This document shows, in pieces, positions 8,081 to 16,040 of a stretch of DNA of 64,000 nt; positions within the stretch are counted from its first letter, which is position 1, and the number at the start of each line of letters is the position of its first letter. The DNA comes from Streptomyces globosus (GTDB lineage Bacteria; Actinomycetota; Actinomycetes; Streptomycetales; Streptomycetaceae): contig NZ_CP030862.1 in the NCBI RefSeq assembly GCF_003325375.1, positions 3,289,501-3,353,500 on the forward strand. Direction: 5' to 3'. Under the pieces are notes generated by a model, which saw only the letters and a list, made by a program, of their open reading frames with translations, had not been told where the DNA came from and ran no database searches. A program made the translations under genes and the position numbers.

Positions 8081-9535
8081 CTAGCGCGGCGGCGGGCCGA
8101 AGCCGCCCGGGGCGGCTGGGCCGGAGCCGAAGTGCGGGCTGCCGAAGCCGGCGGAGCCGGCCGCCGGGCTGCCCCACGGGGCCGGGCCGGTCCCGTACGG
8201 TGCGGGCGCGGGGCCCAGCCGGGGCCCGAGGTAGTGCGAGACGACCGCGTGCAGCTGCGCCAGCCACTCCTGGATGCGGGCGGCGCGCCGGTTGTGGACC
8301 TGGCAGGAGTACGAGGTGCCGTCGTGCAGCCGGACCGTCACGACGAGGTGGCTGCCGCGGTGGCCCGGCCCGTAGGTGATCCCGGCGAGCTCGTCCCACA
8401 GGAAGTCCGCCTCCACGCCCTCCACTTCGAAGACGACGCCCGAGCCGTCGCAGACCACGCTGTTCCTGCGGTCGGCGACCACGAACTCCGGCGCGAGGAG
8501 GGGCGCCGCCCCCGGGACGGCCGGCGCTGCGGCCGGGACCGGCGGCATGCCGTGGGGGAGCGGCGGCACCGGCTGCGGCGGGTACGGCGTGGACGGCGCG
8601 CCGCCCGCCGCCGGGGCGTGCGGCGCGGCCGGAGCCTGCGCCGGCAGCGGCGGGGGCGTCCGGGGCGCCAGGGCCGCCGGTACGGCCGCCGGCGGGGGCG
8701 TCGCGGGCGCGCTCACCGTCGGAGTCCAGCCGGGGGCGGGGGAGCCGGCGGGTGCCACCGCGCCGTCGGCGGTCAGCAGGTCCAGCAGCGCCGACGGCGC
8801 CGGCCGTTCCGCCGGGTCCTTCGCCAGGCAGGCGGCAACCACCGGACGCAGTCCCTCCGGCACCGCGTCCAGGTTCGGAGGCTCGTGCACCGACCGGTAC
8901 ATCAGGCCCATCGGGGTGCCCTCGCCCCACGCGCTGCCGCCCGCCGAGGCGACCAGCACGGCCCCGAGCGCGAACACGTCGGCCGCGCCGGTGACGTCGT
9001 GGCCCAGCGCCTGCTCGGGCGCCAGGTAGCCCGGTGTGCCGAAGGCCGTGCCCGTCGCGGTCATCCGGGTGGACTCCAGGGCGCGCGCGATCCCGAAGTC
9101 GAGGACGCGCGGCCCGTCGTCGGCCATCACGATGTTGCCCGGCTTGAGGTCGCGGTGGACCAGGCCGCAGCCGTGGATGGCCTCCAGCGCCTCGGCGAGC
9201 GCCGCCGCGAGGGTGCGCAGCCCCGCCTCGTCCATCGGCCCGCCGGCGGCGAGCCGGGCGGCCAGCGTGGGCCCGGCCACGTACGCGGTCGCCAGCCACG
9301 GCGGGTCGCCGTCGACGTCGGCGTCGACCACCTGCGCGGTGTGGAAGCCGCCCACCCGGCGGGCGGCGGCCACCTCGGCCCGGAAGCGCTCCCGGAAGGC
9401 GGGGTCCGCGGCGAGCTCCGGACGGGCCACCTTCACCGCCACCAGCCGGCCGCCGCGGGAACGCGCCAGGTAGACCGTCCCCATGCCGCCCTCGCCGAGT
9501 CTGCGCTCGACGCCGTACCCCCCGATCCGTTCCAT
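8081..9535 (-). CDS. Soluble Ser/Thr protein kinase (PknB-like catalytic domain)
   Basis: A 484-aa kinase. The Gly loop GEGGMGTVY is at about residues 14-22, the ATP lysine in VAVKVA (about 35), the catalytic loop HRDLKPGN (about 131-138), then DFGIAR and APE. After the kinase domain (about 5-260) comes a Pro/Ala linker of about 110 residues. A small C-terminal domain (about 370-455) of PH-like character (ITYGPGHRGSHLVV...SCQVHNRRA) follows, then a Gly/Pro tail. There is no transmembrane helix, unlike PknB, so it is cytosolic and probably takes its input through the C-terminal module. The ATG at 9535 is the first codon fitting the domain start. Confidence 0.9.
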   Translation of the reverse strand: MERIGGYGVERRLGEGGMGTVYLARSRGGRLVAVKVARPELAADPAFRERFRAEVAAARRVGGFHTAQVVDADVDGDPPWLATAYVAGPTLAARLAAGGPMDEAGLRTLAAALAEALEAIHGCGLVHRDLKPGNIVMADDGPRVLDFGIARALESTRMTATGTAFGTPGYLAPEQALGHDVTGAADVFALGAVLVASAGGSAWGEGTPMGLMYRSVHEPPNLDAVPEGLRPVVAACLAKDPAERPAPSALLDLLTADGAVAPAGSPAPGWTPTVSAPATPPPAAVPAALAPRTPPPLPAQAPAAPHAPAAGGAPSTPYPPQPVPPLPHGMPPVPAAAPAVPGAAPLLAPEFVVADRRNSVVCDGSGVVFEVEGVEADFLWDELAGITYGPGHRGSHLVVTVRLHDGTSYSCQVHNRRAARIQEWLAQLHAVVSHYLGPRLGPAPAPYGTGPAPWGSPAAGSAGFGSPHFGSGPAAPGGFGPPPR

Positions 9536-9630
9536 GCGCCCAGTATGAGGGCCTGCGCCGACACCGCCGCCACCAGGGAGGCCGCCCCGCAGTCCCGCAC
9601 CGGACGTGCGGAACAGCGCCTGCGGTGCGG

Positions 9631-9636
9631 TAGAGT
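9631..9636 (+). promoter_or_regulatory. Probable -10 element of the candidate RNA gene
   Basis: TAGAGT fits the TAnnnT pattern of the main actinomycete sigma factor. No good -35 sits 17-18 bp upstream. Placement rests on the hexamer and on the structured RNA that begins just after it. Confidence 0.4.
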
Positions 9637-9639
9637 TGG

Positions 9640-9790
9640 TGTCGAGCCCGCGCCGTGACAGCGGTGGCGGGATCTGCGTTGGTGGTCCAAGGAAAGACGC
9701 CCCACTTCCTGTGGGGAGATGTAGGTGCAAGGCCTGCCCAGCGCTCTGCCAAGGCCCCGGCCTCCCAAGGGAGACCGGGGCCTTCTGCAT
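9640..9790 (+). ncRNA. Candidate structured RNA ending in a long terminator hairpin
   Basis: No reading frame fits here, but structure is dense. A first hairpin pairs CCCCAC (9700-9705) with GTGGGG (9711-9716). After a GC-rich single-stranded stretch a second pairs AAGGCCCCGG (9751-9760) with CCGGGGCCTT (9775-9784). The second is extended inside by CTCCC/GGGAG around AA, giving about 15 pairs with one mismatch, followed by CTG. The second hairpin looks like an intrinsic terminator or attenuator. The gene at 9905 starts 115 bp later, so this could be a free small RNA or a 5' leader that controls that gene. It is divergent from the kinase gene. Confidence 0.5.
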
Positions 9791-9904
9791 GTCCGCGCAG
9801 GCCCGGCAGCCCGGGGGCCGGGCTGTTGCCGGCATTCCGCCACCGGAAGCAGAACAATCCGTCACCATGGGTGCACCGCCCGCCACCGGCTTGGAGGCCC
9901 GTTG

Positions 9905-10531
9905 ATGGACGCCCGAGACATCGCCGATCTGGAGGACAAGGAGTACGAGGAGCTGATCGTGGCGAACGCCCACCCCCCGGCCCGCAGGCCCGAGGTGTGG
10001 GCGGCCCTCACCCACCCGGACAACCTGGGCCGCACGTACGACATCATCACCAACGTCCACCAGCGCACCGGCAACGTGCTGCGCAAGCGCAAGGCGGAGC
10101 GCGACCTCTTCCAGGCGCAGTGCTTCGCCCGCGGCGAGGAGGGCAAGCGGGAGTGGTTCGCCACCCGCGCCGAGTACGAGAGCTGGCGCAAGCGGGCCGC
10201 CAACTTCCACCAGATGATCCAGCGGGCCATCTCCGAACTGGGCAAGGTGCAGCGCTCGGTGAACCGCTCGGCCAACCACCGCGTCGCGCAGGAGCAGCGC
10301 GAGACGCTCCGCAGGCTCGCCCTCGCCGTCCACCGGCACCAGGCGGCCCACGCCACGGAGGGCGCCGCCGCCGCGCCGATCGACCACGAGCTCTGGCGGA
10401 TGCTGGACGCGCTGACCGTGCCGGTCGGCGCCGAGCAGGAGCAGGTCCCGCTGCGCACCATGCTCGACATCTACTGGAGCGAGGCGCGGCCCGCGGAAGC
10501 CCTGAATCCGCCCCTGTCGCCGCGCCCGTAG
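9905..10531 (+). CDS. Helical protein of unknown function
   Basis: A 208-aa cytosolic protein with no signal or membrane segment. The sequence is mostly helical and strongly basic from about 30 to 150, with many Arg/Lys/Gln (for example LRKRKAERD and KVQRSVNRSANHR), suggesting a nucleic-acid or ribosome contact. An acidic N-terminus precedes it, and a short region near the end (HELWRMLDALTVP) looks like a separate helix pair. I do not recognise the family. The ATG at 9905 follows GGAGG about 10 bp upstream. The structured RNA element lies just before it, and the EspR-like regulator operon follows after a separate operator region. Confidence 0.7.
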   Translation: MDARDIADLEDKEYEELIVANAHPPARRPEVWAALTHPDNLGRTYDIITNVHQRTGNVLRKRKAERDLFQAQCFARGEEGKREWFATRAEYESWRKRAANFHQMIQRAISELGKVQRSVNRSANHRVAQEQRETLRRLALAVHRHQAAHATEGAAAAPIDHELWRMLDALTVPVGAEQEQVPLRTMLDIYWSEARPAEALNPPLSPRP

Positions 10532-10617
10532 CGCGGGGCGCACCTGCGCGCTGCCGCGGTCGCCCTCCGCTCCGGGCGAACGGGCTGTCGCAGGAAGGGG
10601 CTTCCGCTTCCGAATCC

Positions 10618-10634
10618 GTCAACTATAGTTACGC
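10618..10634. promoter_or_regulatory. Operator copy 1 of the EspR-like operon
   Basis: The 17-bp GTCAACTATAGTTACGC has the perfect palindrome AACTATAGTT at its core and is repeated exactly at 10644-10660. An AT-rich palindrome in 73% GC DNA stands out. It contains TATAGT, which can also serve as a -10 hexamer. Confidence 0.8.
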
Positions 10635-10643
10635 ACGGCGGGC

Positions 10644-10660
10644 GTCAACTATAGTTACGC
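10644..10660. promoter_or_regulatory. Operator copy 2 of the EspR-like operon
   Basis: An exact second copy of the 17-bp site, 26 bp from the first (start to start), lying 5 bp before the GGAAGGAGG ribosome site and 22 bp before the GTG at 10683. TATAGT at 10650-10655 is a plausible -10, so a bound repressor would cover it. Two sites fit cooperative binding by the adjacent regulator. Confidence 0.8.
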
Positions 10661-10682
10661 CCGCGGAAGGAGGCAGTTCCCC

Positions 10683-11171
10683 GTGGCGGATCCCGCAGAA
10701 GGACCCGAAGCACCGGAGCCGGCCATGCGAGGACCCGTCCCGGTCCCGGGCCCCGGCTCCCCCTTCAGCGACCGCCTGAACTTCCTCTTCGACCGCGTAC
10801 GGCCGCCCGGCGCCGAGGAGTACACCAACGCGCACGTGGCCCGCACCATCTCCTCGTACGGGGAGGACAGCTACACCCGGTCCCACATCAGCCTGCTCCG
10901 CGCGGGCAAGCGCACCCCCACCATCACGATGGTGCCCCTCCTCGCCCGCTTCTTCGGCGTGGAGGCCGCCTACTTCGTCGAGGACGAGGTCACGCGGAAG
11001 GTCGCCACACAGTTCGAGATCCTCCGCAAGCTGAAGGAGAACGGCGTAGAGCAGATCGCCCTGCGCGCCATGGGCGTCTCCGCCGCCGGCCAGCGCAAGG
11101 TGCTGGCGGCACTCGAAGCCGTACGCAAAGAGGAAGGCCTGACCGACGACCCCGCAAGGGACCTGCCGTGA
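10683..11171 (+). CDS. EspR-like helix-turn-helix transcriptional regulator
   Basis: A 162-aa DNA-binding protein. After a Pro/Gly-rich N-terminus (about 1-27) the sequence follows the mycobacterial EspR pattern closely: RLNFLFDRVRPPG, the HTH part TRSHISLLRAGKRTPT (about 66-81), LLARFFGVEAAYFVEDE, and a C-terminal dimer region with GVEQIALRAMGVSAAGQRKVL. EspR binds DNA as a dimer of dimers and bridges distant sites. The GTG start has a strong GGAAGGAGG. Two identical palindromes just upstream make autoregulation likely. First gene of a four-gene operon; the next gene encodes an ImmA/IrrE-type peptidase, a class that often cleaves its partner repressor. Confidence 0.85.
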   Translation: MADPAEGPEAPEPAMRGPVPVPGPGSPFSDRLNFLFDRVRPPGAEEYTNAHVARTISSYGEDSYTRSHISLLRAGKRTPTITMVPLLARFFGVEAAYFVEDEVTRKVATQFEILRKLKENGVEQIALRAMGVSAAGQRKVLAALEAVRKEEGLTDDPARDLP

Positions 11172-11207
11172 CCGGCGACCGGTGTCTCCGGGGGAAGGGG
11201 AAGCTCC

Positions 11208-11753
11208 ATGTGGCTCAGCCGTCGTAAGGGCGGAACCCGCAGCGAGGCCGACGAAGTCGAGCACCGCAGCCGGGAGTTCGTCGAAGGCCTCGGCCTGCCC
11301 GAGGTGGACAGCGTCCTGGACCTGGTGCCGTTCATGGAGGACCGCCTGGGCCGCACCATCCGCCTCATGCCCTTCGCCTCGGACCCCTCCGACCCCGACG
11401 CCCTCGACGCGTCCGCACCGTGCGGCCTGTGGCTGGCCACCGGCGACACCGACTACGTCTTCTACGACACCGCCATCAGCCGCGCCCACGCCGAGATCAT
11501 CGTCGGCCACGAGTTCGGCCACATGCTGGGGCGCCACCGCGGCGGCGCGGCCGTCGACGCCGGCAGCCTCGGCGGCCTCATCACCGACATCGACCCTGCA
11601 ACGGTCCAGCTCGTCCTCGGGAGGACCCGGTACAACGAGCCGGAGGAGTTCGAAGCCGAGATGCTCGGCTCCCTCCTCCAGGAGCACGTGAGCGCATCCC
11701 GCCCCCAGGGCAGCCGGGAAGCCGACCCGATAGCCCGCACGCTGCTGCGCTGA
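11208..11753 (+). CDS. ImmA/IrrE-family zinc metallopeptidase
   Basis: A 181-aa protein with the gluzincin motif HEFGH at residues 101-105 and a downstream acidic helix (EEFEAEMLGSLL, about 146-157) that can supply the third zinc ligand. The layout matches ImmA of ICEBs1 and the N-terminal part of IrrE/PprI, which inactivate HTH repressors by cleavage. There is no signal peptide, so it acts in the cytoplasm. The ATG has GGGGAAGGGG upstream. It sits 36 bp after the EspR-like gene and 14 bp before the seven-helix gene. The inferred job is proteolysis of the EspR-like protein in response to a signal, perhaps through the membrane protein. The substrate is not shown by the sequence. Confidence 0.87.
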   Translation: MWLSRRKGGTRSEADEVEHRSREFVEGLGLPEVDSVLDLVPFMEDRLGRTIRLMPFASDPSDPDALDASAPCGLWLATGDTDYVFYDTAISRAHAEIIVGHEFGHMLGRHRGGAAVDAGSLGGLITDIDPATVQLVLGRTRYNEPEEFEAEMLGSLLQEHVSASRPQGSREADPIARTLLR

Positions 11754-11767
11754 CCGAACAGGGCCCC

Positions 11768-13024
11768 GTGAAAGACATCCTCCACCCTCTGTGCCTTGCC
11801 ATCGCCGGCACCGGATTCCTCATCCTGGTGCGCGACCTGGGCAAGCGCCGCCGCGACCCCGCACTCGTCGCCCTCGCCTTCACCTACGGCTTCTCCGCCC
11901 TCAGCTACGCCGTCTCCCTCACACCCGTGTGGATCCGCGTCGACGGGTTCTTCGGCGTCCCGAACATCGTCGTGCCCATCGCCCAGGGCTTCGTCATCGT
12001 CGTCCTCGCCCTCCAGGCGACCGTGCTCGCCCACTGGTCGAAGCCGCCCGCCGAGGCCCGCCGCCGCAGCCGCCTCCTCCTCGCCGCCGCCGCCGGCGTC
12101 ATCACCGCCATGGCGGTCCTCTTCGCCTCGCTCACCCCGGCCGCCACCCGGCCCACCGACTTCTCCCTGTACTACGCGCACGACCCCGTCTTCCAGGCGT
12201 ACGTGCTGCTGTACTTCGGCGTGTACAGCGCCGCCGAAACCTACCTGGCCGTCTCCTGCTGGACGTACGCCCGCACCGCCGCCGACCGGTCCATCGCCTT
12301 CAGCCTGCGCCTCGTCACCGTCGGCGCCGTCATCACCCTCGGCTACAGCGGCATCCGCATCGCCGCGGTCATCGGCGCGGAGGCCGGCTTCAGCGTCAGC
12401 CACCTCAACGGCTTCGCCTGGGCCTGCGGCGACATCGGCGCCACCCTCACCCAGATCGGCTACCTGATCCCCACCGTCGCCCTGCGCGCCGCCGGCGTCC
12501 GCGACTGGGCCACCGCCCACCTGCGACACCGCCGCCTCGCCCCCCTGTGGACCGCCCTCGACCAGGCCGACCCCGGCATCACCCTGCGCCGCCCGTCCAG
12601 GCAGGGCCGCGACGTCCTGCGCGGCCGCAGCGCCCACTTCCCGCTGCTGCGCCGCCGCGTCGAGATCCGCCAGGGCCAGAAGGTGATGCGCCGCTACCTC
12701 GACCCCGCCGTCCGCGCCGAAGCCGAGGCCCGCCGCTCCGCCGCCGGACTCGCCGGCGCCGAACTCGCCGCGGCCGTCACCGCCGACCAGATCCGCGCCG
12801 CCCTCGACCGGCACGCGGCGGGCGACCCCGTCGCCGCCCCCGCCGACTACGCCGACGCCGACCTGCCGCTCGCCACCACCGAGGACGAGCTGCGCCACCT
12901 CCAGCGCGTCGCCGCCCACTTCACCCCGCCCGCGCCGCGCGGCGGCCGCACCACCGCCCGCGCCGCCGCCGACACCACCGACGCCGGCACTGCCGGCAGC
13001 GCCACCCCGGGAGCCCGCCCGTGA
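11768..13024 (+). CDS. Seven-helix membrane protein with cytosolic C-domain (MAB_1171c-like)
   Basis: A 418-aa protein. Seven hydrophobic helices fill about residues 3-236, in two blocks of four (to about 119) and three, and a soluble basic then Ala/Asp-rich C-terminal region runs from 240 to 418. The arrangement and the ARR/DRS-type loops recall the MAB_1171c (DUF6545-like) family found beside HTH/ImmA pairs in actinomycetes. The family is annotated as putative transporters without proof. With seven helices and a large cytosolic tail it also fits a sensor. GTG 14 bp after the peptidase gene, and it shares a GTGA overlap with the amidase, so translation is coupled. Function remains open. Confidence 0.75.
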   Translation: MKDILHPLCLAIAGTGFLILVRDLGKRRRDPALVALAFTYGFSALSYAVSLTPVWIRVDGFFGVPNIVVPIAQGFVIVVLALQATVLAHWSKPPAEARRRSRLLLAAAAGVITAMAVLFASLTPAATRPTDFSLYYAHDPVFQAYVLLYFGVYSAAETYLAVSCWTYARTAADRSIAFSLRLVTVGAVITLGYSGIRIAAVIGAEAGFSVSHLNGFAWACGDIGATLTQIGYLIPTVALRAAGVRDWATAHLRHRRLAPLWTALDQADPGITLRRPSRQGRDVLRGRSAHFPLLRRRVEIRQGQKVMRRYLDPAVRAEAEARRSAAGLAGAELAAAVTADQIRAALDRHAAGDPVAAPADYADADLPLATTEDELRHLQRVAAHFTPPAPRGGRTTARAAADTTDAGTAGSATPGARP

Positions 13025-14595
13025 TCCTCCGCCGCACCCTGCTCCTCGCCTCGACCGCCGTCGCCGCGGCCGCGTCCATGGCCACCCTGTCCGCCTCCGC
13101 CCGCTCCCGCGGCCCCGCCGGCAACCCGGGGGCCCCGCGCCCGGACCTCCACCTGGCCCCGGCGCGCGAGCAGCTCACCGCCCTGCGCCGGCGTGACACC
13201 ACCAGCCGTGCCCTGCTGGAGCAGTACCTCCGGCACATCGAGGCCGCCAACCCCGGCCTCAACGCCGTCGTCACCCTCGACGCCGAAGGCGCCCGCGCCG
13301 CCGCCGACGCCGCCGACCGACACCTCGCCCGCACCGGCAAGACCCTCGGCGCCCTCCACGGACTGCCCCTCACCGTCAAGGACGCCCTCGAAACCAAGGG
13401 CCTGCGCAGCACCAGCGGCTCACCCGACCTCGCCGGGCACATCCCCGACCGGGACGCCGACGCCGTCGCCCGCCTGCGCGCCGCCGGCGCCGTCATCGTC
13501 GGCAAGACCAACGTCCCCGTCATGTGCCAGGACCTCCAGACCTCCAACCCGGTCTTCGGCACCACCAGGAACCCCCACGACGACACGAAGACCGCCGGCG
13601 GCTCCTCCGGCGGCCCCGCGGCCGCCGTCGCCTCCGGCATGACCAGCCTGGAGACCGGCTCCGACCTCGCCGGCTCGCTCCGCCTCCCCGCCGCCTACTG
13701 CGGCGTGTACGCGCTCCGGCCCAGCGGCGGCATCGTCCCCACCCGCGGCCACATCCCGCGCCCGCCGGGCTGGCTCTCCACCTCGGACATGCTCACCATC
13801 GGCCCGATCGCCCGGAACGCCGACGACCTCGCCGTCCTCCTCGACGTCCTGGCCGCCCCCGCGCCCGCGGAGGCCGCCGCCTGGCGCATCGACCTCCCGG
13901 CGCCCCGCCGCGGCCGCCTCGCGGACTACCGGATCGGCATCTGGCGGGACGACCCGTACTGCCGCGTCGACGCCACCGTCCGCCGGTGCCTCGACGACGT
14001 CGCCGCCCTGCTGCGCGCCGCCGGCGCCGCCGTCGACGACACCGCCCGGCCCGTCGACCTCCCCGCCAGCGACCGGCTGTTCCAGCGCCTCATGTTCGCC
14101 ACCGCCGGCGCCACCGCCACCGACGAGGGCTTCGCCGCGGACATCGAGGCCGCGGAGAAGATCCCCGCCGACGACCCCAGGGGCCTCTTCCTGCACTCGC
14201 GCACCATGCGGCACCGCGACTGGCTGCGGGCGAACGAGGACCGGGAGAAGCTGCGCGCCCGCTGGGCCGACTACTTCACCACCCACGACGTCCTCATCAC
14301 GCCGGCCGTCCCGGCCCCGGCCGTCGACGACCAGACGACGACACCGCTTCCGGACCGGTACATCACCGTCGACGGCGAGAAGAGGCCGTACTTCGACCAG
14401 ACGGCGTGGCTGAACCTGGCCGGACACGTCCGGCTCCCGGCCGTCGTCATGCCGGCGGGGCGCACGCCCGGCGGGCTGCCGCTGTCCGTCCAGATCATCG
14501 GCCCGTACCTCGCCGACCGGACCGTCGTCGACGTCGCAAGGCACCTGGCGCGGCAACTGCCCGCGCCGGTCCTACCGCCCGCGTTCACCGCGTGA
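13021..14595 (+). CDS. Exported amidase (amidase-signature family)
   Basis: A 524-aa enzyme with an N-terminal RRTLLLASTAVAAAAS signal peptide with a twin-Arg start, so it is probably exported. The Ser-cisSer-Lys triad is complete: Lys120 (TVKDAL), Ser195 (GGSSGG) and Ser219 (DLAGSLRLP). The spacings 75 and 24 equal those in fatty-acid amide hydrolase. It should hydrolyse an amide, perhaps an acyl amide or a peptide-like signal. It starts inside the stop of the seven-helix gene (GTGA), so it belongs to the EspR-like/ImmA operon. Because it is outside the cell while the membrane protein faces out, making or removing a ligand for it is an attractive but untested idea. Tandem hairpins follow. 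Confidence 0.9.
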   Translation: MILRRTLLLASTAVAAAASMATLSASARSRGPAGNPGAPRPDLHLAPAREQLTALRRRDTTSRALLEQYLRHIEAANPGLNAVVTLDAEGARAAADAADRHLARTGKTLGALHGLPLTVKDALETKGLRSTSGSPDLAGHIPDRDADAVARLRAAGAVIVGKTNVPVMCQDLQTSNPVFGTTRNPHDDTKTAGGSSGGPAAAVASGMTSLETGSDLAGSLRLPAAYCGVYALRPSGGIVPTRGHIPRPPGWLSTSDMLTIGPIARNADDLAVLLDVLAAPAPAEAAAWRIDLPAPRRGRLADYRIGIWRDDPYCRVDATVRRCLDDVAALLRAAGAAVDDTARPVDLPASDRLFQRLMFATAGATATDEGFAADIEAAEKIPADDPRGLFLHSRTMRHRDWLRANEDREKLRARWADYFTTHDVLITPAVPAPAVDDQTTTPLPDRYITVDGEKRPYFDQTAWLNLAGHVRLPAVVMPAGRTPGGLPLSVQIIGPYLADRTVVDVARHLARQLPAPVLPPAFTA

Positions 14596-14610
14596 CCGGG
14601 CGCCCATGAC

Positions 14611-14653
14611 CGGGCTCGCTCTGCCCCCACGGGGGTGGGGCGGGGCGAGCCCG
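14611..14653. terminator. Hairpin downstream of the exported amidase
   Basis: CGGGCTCGC (14611-14619) pairs with GCGAGCCCG (14645-14653). The interior C-run and G-run can extend the stem. It lies 15 bp after the amidase stop, and no T-run follows, as is common in this genome type. Confidence 0.7.
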
Positions 14654-14662
14654 TACAAGCAT

Positions 14663-14706
14663 GCAGGGCCCGGATACCGACGGGGGATACGGTACCCGGG
14701 CCCTGC
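14663..14706. terminator. Second hairpin, probably bidirectional
   Basis: GCAGGGCCCGG (14663-14673) pairs with CCGGGCCCTGC (14696-14706). The stem continues for six more positions with one mismatch (ATACCG/CGGTAC) to a 10-nt loop. It sits between two convergent amidase genes and can serve both. Confidence 0.8.
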
Positions 14707-14808
14707 GATCATCATCATAGTCCCCGCGGTCGGGTTCCGGTCCACCGCGGGTACCGAGTCGTGCCCGAACTGCCGCCGATCGGCCCACCGGAGGGGCCCC
14801 GGTCCGCG

Positions 14809-15990
14809 TCAGACGGGGGCCGTGCGGGTGGCGGCGTCCGCCACGGCGAGGAGGTCCGCCTCCCGGTGCGGGCGGGCCACGAGGTGCAGTCCGACCGGCT
14901 CGCCCGCCGGCGTGAACCCGGCCGGCAGGCTGATGGCGGGATGGCCGCTGATGTTGAACGCCCAGGTCAGCGCCACGCTGAGGGTGTCTCCGGGGCCGTC
15001 GTGGCCGTGCGGGGCGTTCGGCGTCGTCGGTGTCGCCACCAACTCCGCCTCCGCGAACACCGCGTCGAGCGCCCGCCGGAGGGAGGCCCGGGTGCGGTGC
15101 GCGGCACGCTCGGCGCCGGCGTCCGCCCCGCGCCCGCGCAGGGCCTCCCAGCACGCTGCCGGATCCGGCAGGACCACCGGCACGCCGACGGGATCGACCG
15201 CGCCGGCGCGCGCGAGCGCCCCCAGGTACGCCCGGGCCGTGCGCGCCACGGCCGGCTCCGCCGCCGCGAAGCCGAGCGTCGCCGACCAGGCCGTGCGCGG
15301 CGGGCGGGTCGGGCCGCGCTCCGCCGGGGGTGCGCCGGTGAGCGCGTCCAAGTAGGCGGCGGCGTCCTCAGGACGGCGGGCGAGCGGGCCGGCGACGTTG
15401 AGCCCCGCCCGGTCGCGCGCCGGCACCAGGCCGTTGGTCGGCTTCAGCCCGATCACGCCGCACCAGGCCGCCGGGATGCGCACCGACCCCGCCCCGTCGC
15501 TCCCGGTGGCCAGCGGCACCATGCCCGCGGCCACCGCCACGGCCGACCCCGCGCTCGAACCGCCCGGGCTCCACCGCGGGTCGAACGGGTTGAGGGTGAC
15601 ACCGCGGGCGGTGGTGCCGTACGTCTGCCAACGGGTGCCCCGGCCGGGCGTGGAGGTCGCGCCGACGGGCACGCACCCCGCGGCGACCAGCCGCACCGTC
15701 TGCAGGGACGCCAGCCCCTCCGTGCCCTTCACGGCCAGCGGCACCCCGGCCAGCGGCAGCCGCTCACCGGCCCGGACCCTGCGGTCGACGGCGTCGGCGT
15801 ACCCGGCGGCCAGCTCGTCCCACACCGCGGTGAACGCCCGCAGCCGCCCGTCGTGCTCCCGCACCCGCCCCAGCGCGGCGCCCACCACCTCCCGCGCCGA
15901 CACCTGCCGGCCGTTGACGGCCTCGGCGGTCGCACACGCGGACAGCCGCGCGAACTCGTCGGCGGCGGGGGAGGGCTGAGGGGCTCGCAT
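14809..15990 (-). CDS. Cytosolic amidase (amidase-signature family) with a short N-lobe
   Basis: A 393-aa amidase without a signal peptide. The triad is present: Lys88 (LAVKGTEG), Ser145 (GGSSAGS) and a third Ser in [12 protein letters not shown] 24 residues later. Lys-to-cisSer is only 57 residues instead of the usual 75, so about 18 residues between the catalytic Lys and the Gly/Ser loop are missing. Total length is below the usual 450-500. The triad frame is intact, so activity is possible. The start at 15990 is an ATG with a G-run upstream. It faces the exported amidase across tandem hairpins. The substrate is unknown. Confidence 0.85.
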   Translation of the reverse strand: MRAPQPSPAADEFARLSACATAEAVNGRQVSAREVVGAALGRVREHDGRLRAFTAVWDELAAGYADAVDRRVRAGERLPLAGVPLAVKGTEGLASLQTVRLVAAGCVPVGATSTPGRGTRWQTYGTTARGVTLNPFDPRWSPGGSSAGSAVAVAAGMVPLATGSDGAGSVRIPAAWCGVIGLKPTNGLVPARDRAGLNVAGPLARRPEDAAAYLDALTGAPPAERGPTRPPRTAWSATLGFAAAEPAVARTARAYLGALARAGAVDPVGVPVVLPDPAACWEALRGRGADAGAERAAHRTRASLRRALDAVFAEAELVATPTTPNAPHGHDGPGDTLSVALTWAFNISGHPAISLPAGFTPAGEPVGLHLVARPHREADLLAVADAATRTAPV

Positions 15991-16040
15991 CCCCCCATGA
16001 TCGCCGGTCGGCGGGCGGGGCCGCCACGGCGTGTGAAGGG

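Noticed and set aside
14664..14720. Large inverted repeat as a possible phage attachment site
   Set aside because: Position between two convergent genes and the loop shape fit a terminator better; there is no integrase gene nearby.
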